Origin: JANOYJ01 sp031373225
Lineage (GTDB): Bacteria > Pseudomonadota > Alphaproteobacteria > Rhizobiales > Rhizobiaceae
DNA: 36,911 nucleotides
Assembly: GCA_031373225.1 (NCBI GenBank)
Contig: JANMMM010000248.1
Coordinates: 1 to 36,911, forward strand
Direction of reading: 5' to 3'
Shown: piece after piece, positions 1 through 8,589 of the stretch
Numbering within the stretch: position 1 is the stretch's first letter
Layout of the letters: the number at the start of each line of letters is the position of its first letter
Position numbers and translations under genes: made by a program
Notes under the pieces: generated by a model
Told to the model about the DNA's origin: nothing
The model's database searches: none
The model's input: only the letters and a program-made list of their open reading frames with translations

Positions 1-80
1 TCGGTGACTGTTTACTTAATTCCTGCACAAACTCTGATAGTTGCCGGCTGACGTTGGAATAATAAAGTAAACTGTCACAA
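1..80. repeat. Degenerate REPIN-like palindrome
   Basis: The left arm gtgactgtttactt (5-18) and right arm aagtaaactgtcac (65-78) are inverted with one mismatch, about 46 bases apart. Arm sequence, element length and a central gttgccggc segment all match the intact REPINs at 33446-33529 and 34286-34369, whose arms read ggggacagtttactt and aagtaaactgtcccc. I infer a decayed copy of that family. It abuts the window edge, so the upstream gene it may follow is not visible. Confidence 0.65.
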
Positions 81-204
81 AAATTCATCGCTTACCGCCC
101 CGCAATCCCGCATGGTTAACAGGGCCTTTACCTTCCCCGAACTAAGGTGCGCCAGGCTTGCGGGCGGGCTTTGCCGCGCCGCTGCGCTTTGACGGGGAAT
201 AACC
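81..204 (+). promoter_or_regulatory. ftsK upstream region with a CtrA-like half-site
   Basis: This non-coding stretch leads into ftsK. Positions 112-119 read atggttaa, the reverse complement of TTAACCAT, which resembles the CtrA half-site of alphaproteobacteria. The shine-dalgarno for ftsK is GGGGA at 195-199. No clear -35/-10 pair could be assigned. The CtrA link is inference from one 8-mer. Confidence 0.3.
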
Positions 205-2871
205 ATGCGTGCCAGCGCTTCTGCATCCTATCCTGACCACCGGGACAAGTCGGGCATAAGCGGCTTCATGCGGCGGCAGCTGGAGATCGCGGCGGGGCTT
301 TTCATCATCCTTATCCTGATTGGCGCTGCGGCGAGCCTTGCCACATGGAATGTCGCCGATCCGAGTTTCAGCCACGCCACGGACGGGCAGGCCACCAACG
401 CGCTCGGCTATCCGGGTTCAGTGTTCGCCGATCTGTCGATGCAGTTTTACGGGCTGGCGGCGCTGCCGGCGCTGCTGCCGGCGGCGTTCTGGGCTTTGTT
501 CATGATCGGCGGAAAGCCGATTTACAAGCGCGCGCGGCGCGGTTTCGCCTGGTTCTTTGGCGCGCTCTCCACCGCCGCCGCCTTTGGCTGCGCGACGCCG
601 CCGCAGACTTGGCCGCTGCCGGTCGGCATTGGCGGCGTGCTGGGCGATCTGGTCTTGAAAATTCCCGCAGCCTTCACCGGCGGTTTTCCAAAGGGCATAC
701 TGTCGCTGGTCCTGGCGCTGCCGTTGCTTATCGCCGGTCTCTGGCTCTTGGCCTATGCTTCGGCGCTTGTCAGCCGCAAGGCCCCGGCGCCGGTCAAGGA
801 AATCCGCAGCGCCGCAGGCGAACTGCTTGACGACGACGAAGAGGAAAGCGGCGGTTTCCAGGCGTTTGCGGGTGCGCTGACACACTACTGGCTGTCGATG
901 CGCGCCAATATTGCCCGGCTGACGGCGAGCCGCCGGGCGGCCAGACATGAGGATGGCGCGCAGACTGCGGGCCGGTCCGGCCGCGCGCGGCAGGATGACT
1001 TCGGCGACATTTCCATGGCCCCCGCGCCCAAGGCGCGGCTGCGGCAGGAGCCGGATTTCAATTACACGCCGTCGTCGGCCCGCTCTGCGCATGAGGAACC
1101 ATCGTTCGAGGATGACGATTCGAGCTTTCTGAGCGATGACGATGAAGAAGCGCCGTTTGACATGGACAGCGACTTTGCCCCCGGCGACATTGCCCCGCGC
1201 ACCGCCGCGCGGGTGGCGCTGGCGCATGAGCAAAGATTGAGCGCCGGCGGCGAGGGCCAGCCGGTTGCCAGAGTCCAGCAGCCGGCCCCGCGCCCGAAAA
1301 CCAGCCAGCGCGCCGCGAAGGACGCGCAGCCGAGCTTCCTGCAGGACGGCTCTTATGTGCTGCCCGGACTGCATTTCCTCTCAGAAACCAAAAATATCGT
1401 CCGCGACCCGACGCTTTCCAAAGACGCGCTGGAACAGAACGCGCGGCTGCTCGAAGGCGTGCTCGACGATTTCGGCGTCAAGGGCGAGATCATTCAGGTC
1501 AAACCCGGCCCGGTCGTCACGCTGTATGAGCTGGAGCCGGCGCCCGGCATCAAGTCCTCCCGCGTCATCGGCCTTGCCGACGATATCGCCCGTTCGATGA
1601 GCGCCATCGCGGCGCGCGTCGCCGTGGTGCCCGGCCGCAACGCCATCGGCATCGAGCTGCCAAATTCTCGGCGCGAGACGGTGTACCTGCGCGAAATGAT
1701 GGCCTGCCAGGATTTTGGCGACAGCAAGGCCAAGCTGGCGCTGGCGCTTGGCAAGAACATCAATGGCGAGCCGGTGATCGCCGACCTTGCCAAAATGCCG
1801 CATCTGCTTGTGGCGGGCACGACCGGCTCCGGCAAATCCGTGGCGATCAACACGATGATCCTGTCGCTCGTCTACCGGATGACGCCGAAGGAATGCCGCC
1901 TCATCATGATCGATCCGAAAATGCTGGAACTCTCCGTCTATGACGGCATTCCGCATCTTCTCACCCCGGTGGTGACCGACCCGAAGAAGGCCGTTGTGGC
2001 GCTGAAATGGACCGTGCGGGAGATGGAAGACCGCTACCGAAAAATGTCCAAAGTCGGTGTGCGCAATATTGACGGCTTCAACCAGCGCATCTCGCTTGCC
2101 AAACAGAACGGCGAGAAACTTTCCCGCACGCTTCAAACTGGCTTTGACCGCGCGACGGGCGAAGCCGTGTATGAGACCGAGATTCTCGATCTTGAGCCGA
2201 TGCCGTTCATCGTCGTCATCATCGACGAGATGGCCGACCTGATGATGGTGGCGGGCAAGGACATTGAAGGCGCGGTGCAGCGCTTGGCGCAGATGGCGCG
2301 CGCGGCGGGCATTCTTGTCATCATGGCGACGCAGCGTCCCTCGGTCGATGTCATCACCGGCACGATCAAGGCGAACTTCCCGACCCGCATCTCCTTCCAG
2401 GTCACATCGAAAATCGACTCGCGCACCATTCTCGGCGAGCAGGGCGGCGAGCAGCTCTTGGGCCAGGGCGACATGCTTTATATGGCCGGCGGCGGGCGCA
2501 TTCAGCGTGTGCACGGACCATTCGTTTCAGACGATGAGGTCGAAAAGATTGTCGCGCATCTGAAAACCCAGGGCGTGCCGGAATATCTCGACTCAATCAC
2601 CGAAGAGGATGACGAGGACGGAGATGAGGGCGGTTCGTCCGGTGGCGGCGCTGAGGGCGATTTTGAGGATTCGGATGATCCTTACGATCAGGCCGTCTCG
2701 GTCGTGCTGCGCGACAAGAAAGCTTCGACCTCCTACATCCAGCGGCGTCTCGGCATAGGCTACAACCGCGCGGCGTCGCTGATCGAGCGCATGGAGAAGG
2801 AGGGCATTGTCGGCCCGTCCAACCATGCGGGCAAGCGCGAGATCCTCGTGCCGACCGAAGAAGACTATTAA
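205..2871 (+). CDS. ftsK: DNA translocase FtsK
   Basis: This is the inner-membrane, septum-located DNA pump that clears chromosome termini during division and activates XerCD at dif. The 888-residue protein has an N-terminal membrane domain with about four hydrophobic helices (roughly 26-48, 82-102, 113-130 and 163-189). An acidic, low-complexity linker follows to about residue 370, shorter than in E. coli. The motor domain carries Walker A GTTGSGKS (538-545) and Walker B with D674/E675 in VVIIDEMADL. The C-terminal winged-helix gamma domain (about 824-885, with IQRRLGIGYNRAASLIERM) reads KOPS. The ATG at 205 has GGGGA 5 bases upstream; M22 at 268 is a possible alternative. The order ftsK-lolA-xth is common in Hyphomicrobiales. 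The identification is secure. Confidence 0.97.
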   Translation: MRASASASYPDHRDKSGISGFMRRQLEIAAGLFIILILIGAAASLATWNVADPSFSHATDGQATNALGYPGSVFADLSMQFYGLAALPALLPAAFWALFMIGGKPIYKRARRGFAWFFGALSTAAAFGCATPPQTWPLPVGIGGVLGDLVLKIPAAFTGGFPKGILSLVLALPLLIAGLWLLAYASALVSRKAPAPVKEIRSAAGELLDDDEEESGGFQAFAGALTHYWLSMRANIARLTASRRAARHEDGAQTAGRSGRARQDDFGDISMAPAPKARLRQEPDFNYTPSSARSAHEEPSFEDDDSSFLSDDDEEAPFDMDSDFAPGDIAPRTAARVALAHEQRLSAGGEGQPVARVQQPAPRPKTSQRAAKDAQPSFLQDGSYVLPGLHFLSETKNIVRDPTLSKDALEQNARLLEGVLDDFGVKGEIIQVKPGPVVTLYELEPAPGIKSSRVIGLADDIARSMSAIAARVAVVPGRNAIGIELPNSRRETVYLREMMACQDFGDSKAKLALALGKNINGEPVIADLAKMPHLLVAGTTGSGKSVAINTMILSLVYRMTPKECRLIMIDPKMLELSVYDGIPHLLTPVVTDPKKAVVALKWTVREMEDRYRKMSKVGVRNIDGFNQRISLAKQNGEKLSRTLQTGFDRATGEAVYETEILDLEPMPFIVVIIDEMADLMMVAGKDIEGAVQRLAQMARAAGILVIMATQRPSVDVITGTIKANFPTRISFQVTSKIDSRTILGEQGGEQLLGQGDMLYMAGGGRIQRVHGPFVSDDEVEKIVAHLKTQGVPEYLDSITEEDDEDGDEGGSSGGGAEGDFEDSDDPYDQAVSVVLRDKKASTSYIQRRLGIGYNRAASLIERMEKEGIVGPSNHAGKREILVPTEEDY

Positions 2872-2940
2872 GCGGGGGCGGCCACAGTCGCGTCAATTTC
2901 AAACGCTATTGAACGCGTCATGAATGGAGAATCGAAAGCC

Positions 2941-3543
2941 ATGAAATCATTATTCGCCGGCCTTGCCTTCGCTCTCGGCCTCGCTGTCTCAGCGCAGGCC
3001 GCCAGTCCCGCCGCGCAGAAGATCGCGACGCATTTTTCCAGCGTGCAGACCATGACCGGCGATTTCGTGCAGTTCGGCCCGAAGGGCGAGCAGACCGGCG
3101 GCAAATTCTTCATCGAGCGCCCCGGCAAAATCCGCTTCAACTACGAAAAGCCCTCGCCGATCCGCGTTGTCGCCGACGGCAAATCCGTCGTGATCAACAA
3201 CAAGAAACTCGACACCTGGGACATTTATTCCCTCAGCAAGACGCCCTTGAAGCTGCTCCTGTCGGAGAATATCGACCTCACCGACGGCAAGGTGAAGAAC
3301 GTCAAGGAAGAGGACGATCTGACGACGATCGTGCTCGGCGACAAGTCAATTTTCGGCGATTCGAAAATCTCCATGATGTTCGACCCGAAAAGCAGCGACC
3401 TGCGGCAATGGACCATCACGGACGCCAAGGGCCTTGACACGACAGTGATGATTTTCAACGTCAAGCAGGGCGAAAAGATCGACCCGGCGGTTTTCAAGAT
3501 CGACTATCAGCGGGTGAATGAGGCGAACCAGCGGAAGAAGTAG
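2941..3543 (+). CDS. lolA: LolA-like outer-membrane lipoprotein carrier protein
   Basis: This is a periplasmic chaperone of the LolA/LolB fold that ferries lipoproteins released by LolCDE across the periplasm. The 200-residue product has a clear signal peptide (MKSLFAGLAFALGLAVSAQA, then Ala-Ser). The family pattern follows: SVQTMTGDFVQ, GGKFFIERPGKIRFNY, DGKSVVINNKKLDTWDIYSLSKTPL and a late DAKGLDTTVMIFNV. An in-frame ATG at 2920 exists, but the signal peptide and a GGAG at 2926-2929 favour 2941. It lies 69 nt after ftsK, probably in the same transcript. Alphaproteobacterial members are often annotated only as outer-membrane lipoprotein carrier, so LolA function is inferred by family. Confidence 0.88.
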   Translation: MKSLFAGLAFALGLAVSAQAASPAAQKIATHFSSVQTMTGDFVQFGPKGEQTGGKFFIERPGKIRFNYEKPSPIRVVADGKSVVINNKKLDTWDIYSLSKTPLKLLLSENIDLTDGKVKNVKEEDDLTTIVLGDKSIFGDSKISMMFDPKSSDLRQWTITDAKGLDTTVMIFNVKQGEKIDPAVFKIDYQRVNEANQRKK

Positions 3544-3579
3544 CGCCGCCACTTTCGCTGGAGCACCCCCCCAGAGCGC

Positions 3580-3712
3580 CGTCATCCCGGAATCGCGTAG
3601 CGATATCCGGGACCCATGCCGGAGTGGTGGTGATTGGAAGCGGAGGAACAATCACGCGCTTTGCCGGAATGGGTCCCGGCTCGCGTCGCTCCGCTCCTTG
3701 GCCGGGATGACG
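3580..3712. repeat. Intergenic palindromic repeat, 133 bp
   Basis: The ends are perfect inverted repeats: cgtcatcccgg at 3580-3590 and ccgggatgacg at 3702-3712. An inner pair, gggacccatgccgg (3609-3622) and ccggaatgggtccc (3664-3677), matches with one mismatch. The element fills the gap between lolA and xth and could fold into a long hairpin. It resembles the dispersed extragenic palindromes common in alphaproteobacteria. It is unrelated in sequence to the REPINs at 33-34 kb. Confidence 0.75.
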
Positions 3713-3776
3713 CGCGCGCGTGGGGATTTCCACTCATTGACCTTGCGCACTGTCCTATGGCCTGCCAAAAAGCCGC

Positions 3777-4577
3777 ATGTCTTTCTCCATCGCCACCTGG
3801 AACATCAATTCCGTCCGCCTGCGGCAGGGCCTCGTCGTCAAGTTCCTTGAGATGAGGAAACCCGATGTCCTGTGTCTGCAGGAGATCAAATGCCAGGACG
3901 GCGAGTTTCCCGCCGACACGTTCACGGCTGCCGGATACAAATATCAGGCGGTGCACGGGCAGAAGGCCTATCACGGCGTCGCCATCCTATCCCGCCACCC
4001 CATCGAGATCGTCGAAAGACGCAAATTCTGCGAAATCGACGACGCGCGGCATGTCTCAGTGGACGTCAAGCTCAAGAATGAAACCCTGCGCGTCCATAAT
4101 TTCTATGTCCCCGCCGGCGGCGACGAGCCGGACGCGGCCATTAATCCGAAATTCGGCCACAAGCTGAAATTCGTCGAGGAAATGCGAACTGTCGCCGCCA
4201 ATGCAGCGCCGCATCCGTCTATATTGGTGGGCGACCTCAACATCGCGCCGCTGGAGCACGATGTCTGGTCGCACAAGCAGCTTTTGAAAGTCGTCAGCCA
4301 CACGCCGGTCGAGACAACAAATTTCGAAGCTATGCGTCAGCACGCCAAATGGACCGACCTGATGCGCGTCCATACGCCGGAGCCGGAGAAGCTCTACACA
4401 TGGTGGAGCTATCGCTCAGCAGACTGGACGGTGGCCAACAAAGGCCGGAGGCTGGATCATATCTGGTCCAGCGCGGGGATGGATTCGCGACTGAAGGAGA
4501 TCGAGATATTGCGCGAGGCAAGAGGCTGGGAGAGGGGGTCGGACCATGTGCCGGTGATGGCGCGGTTTGGGGCGTGA
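3777..4577 (+). CDS. xth: Exodeoxyribonuclease III
   Basis: This is a cytoplasmic Mg2+-dependent AP endonuclease and 3'-to-5' exonuclease of base excision repair. The 266 residues cover a complete EEP (endonuclease/exonuclease/phosphatase) domain. The start reads SIATWNINSVRLR. Metal-binding E36 lies in LCLQEIK, followed by YHGVAILSR (66-73). Catalytic GDLNIAP gives D153 and N155. RRLDHIW contains D227/H228 and the terminal SDHVPV contains D256/H257. Length is normal for bacterial XthA. It follows lolA across a palindromic repeat and converges on the patatin-like gene 20 nt away. Confidence 0.95.
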   Translation: MSFSIATWNINSVRLRQGLVVKFLEMRKPDVLCLQEIKCQDGEFPADTFTAAGYKYQAVHGQKAYHGVAILSRHPIEIVERRKFCEIDDARHVSVDVKLKNETLRVHNFYVPAGGDEPDAAINPKFGHKLKFVEEMRTVAANAAPHPSILVGDLNIAPLEHDVWSHKQLLKVVSHTPVETTNFEAMRQHAKWTDLMRVHTPEPEKLYTWWSYRSADWTVANKGRRLDHIWSSAGMDSRLKEIEILREARGWERGSDHVPVMARFGA

Positions 4578-4597
4578 TTTGGGACCCGCCGACTTGA

Positions 4598-7186
4598 TTA
4601 ACCGGCTCGAGTGAAGAAAAGGCGCAATGCCGCATTGTTCTTTCGTTCAGGTGCCGTGTCGCCCGAAGCAAGCCGCAAATTCTCCAAGCCCGTCACATGA
4701 GCCGTGCCGTCGAAAGCGTGCTGGGCCGCGTGGAAACCGAGCGCGCGATAGACTTCAAACTGCTCTTCGGAAAAAAATTGATCGCTTGTCGTTTCGTGGG
4801 GAAAAGATTGATTTCGCGATTTGTAGTCGAGGACATAGTCATTTTCGTCGCCCGTCAGCGAAGATTTGACGTACATGATCACACCTTTCTCGTTCGGGCC
4901 GTAATCGATGGTTCCAATTGCGACATGCGGACGTTTGGCCGCCTTGTCCTGTGACGGCCGCTCGCCTTTTGCGAACAATTCATTGACTTCAAGACTTGCG
5001 TCCCTGATCTCCCGCCATGGTAGGTCGATGCGGCAACCAAGATCAATCCGCGCATATCGCTGTGCGTCAACCAGCGAGCGGAATGTCATTCCGGCGTCCG
5101 CTTCGGCATCAACGACGATGATCCTCTTGCAGCGCCGGCGGAGCAGTTCATAGAGTCCGAGGTTTTCAATGTGCCCGCCGTCGGTGAGATAAATTTTGCT
5201 TTCGTTCACATCGAGGCTGCTGAACATCTCTTTCAACAAGTAAGGCGAAATTCGTGACAAAAAGCCGCCCTTACTTTTTCCCGGACCAAACTTGCGGGGA
5301 TTTTTCATCCAGTAGCCCAAGCGGATATTGAGAAGCGCCAAGGTTGGCGCAAAGCCCCAGACGGAGTTTGATCCCATGTTGGAAGACGCCGCCGCTCCAG
5401 AAATCGCCATCGCCGTGCCCGCGTCAAGCGCCTTCACCTCGTGCTCCAGCGTTCCTGTTTTGACAAAGCCGGTTGCCAAGCTTCCACAATAGTCCTGCGA
5501 AAAATAGAAGAATTCCGCGTTGCGTCCGCGCTGGTTGGCATACTGTGAGCCCTGTATGTTCAACGCTGTATTGATTAAATGCAGCGGCGCATGTGCCGCT
5601 CCAATCTCGCTGAGTTTTGTCGCGCCGCAGGGTTCGAACTGAATTCTCGAATTCACCTTCGCCTTCGAAGGAAGCCGTTCTCTTAGTGCGCTGAAAATCG
5701 AACTGAGCCATTCTCTTAGTGCACTGAAATCAGCTTTGGCGCTTGCTTCCAAAGTGGCGTTGTCTGAACTTTGAACTTCCGCACAGGTGTCAACAACTTT
5801 TCTGATTGGCGCTGGATTAAACAAAAACGCATTGCTGAGCCGATCTCGATAGAGCCTGTGCAATGAATTGGTATTTGGTTTGAGAAAACGCCAAGACAAA
5901 AGCAGGGCTAAAACACCGATAACCAGAAACAAACTCGGCAAAACATTTATTATTTGAAAATAGTTTCCACACAAAATATCAGTTGACTTGCTTGATTTAA
6001 TCAGATCGACATTTTCCGCCCCGCACAAGTTTCTGACAATGCTTTCGAGCCATGCCGGTTGACTTTTGAGTTTAATGTCTGCCGCCAAAGTGAAATGAAG
6101 GTAAACAATCCAGATTATCAATGGCAAGACCAGAGCGGCGAACAGCAGAAGGGCGTGTGAAATCGCCCGCTTGACCAGCGGAATCCGTAAGTTCTTGCCG
6201 TTCTGTGGCTTGAGCATGTCTCCTAGATACTTGCTGGCAAACGCGACGGCGGCGGCGACGGGCGCGAGGAATGGCGTGATTGTTGAAAGATAAATGGTCC
6301 ACGCCGCGATAAGTCCCTCTGGCGCATTACCGCTATACACCGTCAGCAGGCCTTTGAGCGCGAAGGGCTGCAGTTCAAAGAAGGCGGACAGCGCCGTGAG
6401 CCCGATCAGCAGCCGCGACACATGAAAGCCAAAGCCTTTGAACTCTGCTTCACCGTCGGCTTTTGTGGATCGCCAGAATGCCCAAACGATATGATAGACC
6501 GCCCCGAAGAGCAGCAAGAGCTTTGTAAAGGCAAAGCTGCCTAGTCCATCGACATAGGTGTGCCCGGGAAAACTGAGCCGGTCCAAAAGGTTGTTACTAG
6601 CCAATGATCCAAGGTCGGGGTTCAGGAAGCCGGTCACGCCCGCAGCAAAAAGAATTATCGCAAGCACAACCGCCAAATTGGCGCAGAGACCGCGGATCAG
6701 CACGGTCATCGATGCCAACAGATCGCCAAAACCGTGCGGCATCAAGTAGCGGGAATGGTCCCTGATATAGCCGACCGCTGGATTGTCGCTCTTGTCGTTG
6801 CCGCTGGTACCATAGGGGAACTGATCGCCCTTGTCGTTGGGATATTTCCTGGCCCTTGCGCGTCCGAGGGCGTCCATGCCGACCGACGCCGACGTGCCGA
6901 TGTAGCCGCCGCCCGAAACTGTAGAAAAAGTGTCTATGTTTTTTGTGCCAATTTCACTGTCAATAGCTTGCAGCACACCCATGGAAAAAGCCGCCGAGCG
7001 GACGCCTCCACCTGAAAGCGCCAGCCCCGTAATATCAACTGGAGAGGTTTCAGAGATTTTCAAAGAAAGTTCTGTCAAACCATTGGCGCGGCGCCGTGCG
7101 TTGATGCGGCGGAGTTCCGAATCTCGGACCTCACCGTCAAAATAATTTTGCCAGACATCATCCTGAGATTTGTCTTCCATTGCCAT
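4598..7186 (-). CDS. Patatin-like phospholipase with membrane-spanning insertion
   Basis: This is a predicted lipid acyl hydrolase of the patatin fold. The oxyanion-hole glycines and arginine are in ALSGGGVRSAAFSMGVLQA (G59-G61, R63). The nucleophile is S91 in TVSGGGYIG, and the dyad aspartate is D669 in LTDGGHIENLGLYELL. These motifs are usually about 150-200 residues apart; here about 580 residues intervene. They include about six hydrophobic spans: 160s-190s, two or three around 215-290, the 290s-330s, about 350-370 and about 415-440. The enzyme is therefore probably anchored in the inner membrane. ATG at 7186 and at 7180 are both possible; a run of G before them suits 7180. Base composition is AT-richer than the flanks, which suggests acquisition. 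The substrate is unknown. Confidence 0.85.
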   Translation of the reverse strand: MAMEDKSQDDVWQNYFDGEVRDSELRRINARRRANGLTELSLKISETSPVDITGLALSGGGVRSAAFSMGVLQAIDSEIGTKNIDTFSTVSGGGYIGTSASVGMDALGRARARKYPNDKGDQFPYGTSGNDKSDNPAVGYIRDHSRYLMPHGFGDLLASMTVLIRGLCANLAVVLAIILFAAGVTGFLNPDLGSLASNNLLDRLSFPGHTYVDGLGSFAFTKLLLLFGAVYHIVWAFWRSTKADGEAEFKGFGFHVSRLLIGLTALSAFFELQPFALKGLLTVYSGNAPEGLIAAWTIYLSTITPFLAPVAAAVAFASKYLGDMLKPQNGKNLRIPLVKRAISHALLLFAALVLPLIIWIVYLHFTLAADIKLKSQPAWLESIVRNLCGAENVDLIKSSKSTDILCGNYFQIINVLPSLFLVIGVLALLLSWRFLKPNTNSLHRLYRDRLSNAFLFNPAPIRKVVDTCAEVQSSDNATLEASAKADFSALREWLSSIFSALRERLPSKAKVNSRIQFEPCGATKLSEIGAAHAPLHLINTALNIQGSQYANQRGRNAEFFYFSQDYCGSLATGFVKTGTLEHEVKALDAGTAMAISGAAASSNMGSNSVWGFAPTLALLNIRLGYWMKNPRKFGPGKSKGGFLSRISPYLLKEMFSSLDVNESKIYLTDGGHIENLGLYELLRRRCKRIIVVDAEADAGMTFRSLVDAQRYARIDLGCRIDLPWREIRDASLEVNELFAKGERPSQDKAAKRPHVAIGTIDYGPNEKGVIMYVKSSLTGDENDYVLDYKSRNQSFPHETTSDQFFSEEQFEVYRALGFHAAQHAFDGTAHVTGLENLRLASGDTAPERKNNAALRLFFTRAG

Positions 7187-7405
7187 CCCCCCGCTCGCGA
7201 AATGCAGACATGGAAATGCTTAGAAGAAATTTAGTTATCAGTAAATTTCCAAAATGTCTATCAGTAATATTTTTGAAGAACTTCTGAGAAAATATTCACC
7301 ACAGCAATTTTAGGAAGTTTTGAATTCTGAAACACCGAATATTTGCGCAGGGCTGCCAAACGACTTTGGACAACTCACGTCATAGTTTCTAACGAGAACT
7401 GGCAC
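7187..7405. other. AT-rich intergenic region
   Basis: This 219-base gap separates the patatin-like gene from the RES-domain toxin gene. It is distinctly AT-rich, especially 7215-7320. It presumably holds the promoter of the minus-strand patatin-like gene, but I could not pick a convincing -35/-10 pair. I see no small gene or RNA in it. Confidence 0.4.
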
Positions 7406-8098
7406 TCACACCGTGGTCACCGCCGCCTCCCGCGTCCCCTTCCATTCCAGCCGCCACACCCCGCCCTGCCGCAGGTTCTGTACAAGGCCGGGATGAAACG
7501 CCGCAAGGCAGGTTCCGCCTTCGTGGCGAACGGAGGGGTAGATGAGGCCGTTCGCCTGTTCCTCAAGGCGCAGCCGTTTCGCCAGCGCCTGCCCCGCCGG
7601 ATAGGCTGCGGCAATTTCCGCGCCGAGGAACGCCCCGCTCTTGAAATCGTCCCCGCGCACGTCGTGAAACGCGCCGATGAAATCGGCGATCAGCTCGGCA
7701 TAGTCGGTGACATTCTCATACCGGCCGACCGCCTCCAGCTCGCGGGTCAGATGATACGACACTTCCGCAAGCGACGTCTCCACGGCAAAGCCGCAATACC
7801 AGGCGCCGCGCTCCTCGCTGTTGAAGCGGCTGCCGCCGGGTCTTGTGTAGGTGAAGGCGGCGTTGATGAAGGTGTGGCCGGGCGCGCCGAAGACCAGTTC
7901 GCGCGGATCAAGGTCAAACAGTCCGCCCTTCTGCGCCATCAGCCGCCCGCTCGTTGCTCCCTCAAGCTCGGCAAGGTCCTCCAGTGCGCCATGGTTGGCC
8001 GCAAGCGCCAAAAGCACGGGCTGCTTCAGCCGCCCGGTGGAGATGAGGCGGACGGTGTTTTTCTGGGCGATGTCTGTTTTTGGCGGCAGCGCGCTCAA
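7406..8098 (-). CDS. RES-domain toxin (Res/ParT family)
   Basis: RES-domain proteins are toxins of type II modules; characterised members degrade NAD+ or ADP-ribosylate targets. The 230-residue product has the family signature in order: R91 in SRFNSEERGAWYCG, E112 in ETSLAEVSYH and S189 in GLIYPSVRHEGGTCLAAF. These three residues match the Arg-Glu-Ser pattern that names the domain. The start is a TTG at 8098, which overlaps the TGA of the upstream antitoxin gene (TTGA), so translation is probably coupled. The domain proper seems to begin around residue 16 (VRLISTGR). Gene order antitoxin-toxin is the usual one for this family. Confidence 0.88.
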   Translation of the reverse strand: MSALPPKTDIAQKNTVRLISTGRLKQPVLLALAANHGALEDLAELEGATSGRLMAQKGGLFDLDPRELVFGAPGHTFINAAFTYTRPGGSRFNSEERGAWYCGFAVETSLAEVSYHLTRELEAVGRYENVTDYAELIADFIGAFHDVRGDDFKSGAFLGAEIAAAYPAGQALAKRLRLEEQANGLIYPSVRHEGGTCLAAFHPGLVQNLRQGGVWRLEWKGTREAAVTTV

Positions 8099-8532
8099 AG
8101 CCCGCCCCGCAGCGCGTCAATATGGCGGCGCACGAGGAGGAGGGAGGGAATGCCGCCCTCGATCATCACGTCCCTCGGGCGGCGTCCGGCATAGAGCGGG
8201 CCTTTGTTGGGCAGGCTGATCCATTCGTCGGCGAGTTTTTCGGAAAACAGCAGCCGCAATCCCTTGAAGATGCCGATCAGGGCGCTGATCCGCGTTAGCG
8301 TGTCCTGGGGCAGCGCGCCGGACCATTGTCCCTTTTTCATGCGGAACCAAGTGCGCTCCGACACATCGCCAAGCAGGGCGCATGTCTGTTCCGTCGTCAG
8401 CTGCCAAATATCGGAAAGCCTCACCGCGCCCGCCACCGCCGCAGGCGTAAGCCGCTGCCGCGCACTGACATCGCCCAGACTGGCGGGGATGGCGGAAATG
8501 CCGGAATCGCGGGGAGCGTAAGCGAAGTTCAT
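8095..8532 (-). CDS. Xre/MbcA/ParS-type antitoxin (DUF2384)
   Basis: This is the partner antitoxin of the adjacent RES toxin; such proteins bind the toxin and repress their own operon. The 145-residue protein has an N-terminal helical, Xre-like DNA-binding part (LSDIWQLTTEQTCALLGDVSERTWFRMKKG). Its C-terminal ParS/MbcA part is characteristic: TRISALIGIFKGLRLLF, then WISLPNKGPLYAGRRPRDVMIEGG ending in RRHIDALRGG. ATG 8532 is chosen over 8559 because AGGAG lies 8 bases before it and the longer form would extend into the promoter. The gene shares 4 bases with the toxin gene. Confidence 0.9.
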   Translation of the reverse strand: MNFAYAPRDSGISAIPASLGDVSARQRLTPAAVAGAVRLSDIWQLTTEQTCALLGDVSERTWFRMKKGQWSGALPQDTLTRISALIGIFKGLRLLFSEKLADEWISLPNKGPLYAGRRPRDVMIEGGIPSLLLVRRHIDALRGGL

Positions 8533-8548
8533 CGGAGAATCTCCTGAC

Positions 8549-8585
8549 TGGCAGGACATATACTGCCAATTGGCAAGAAATTCAA
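8549..8585 (-). promoter_or_regulatory. Promoter and palindromic operator of the Xre-Res module
   Basis: Read on the minus strand, TTGAAT (8585-8580) and TATATG (8562-8557) are separated by 17 bases. The spacer holds the perfect palindrome TGCCAATTGGCA (8564-8575). A further TGGCAG (8549-8554) is inverted against CTGCCA (8563-8568). Half-sites TGGCA overlapping -10 and spacer fit autorepression by the antitoxin, the usual arrangement for such modules. The binding itself is inference. Confidence 0.6.
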
Positions 8586-8589
8586 GCCC

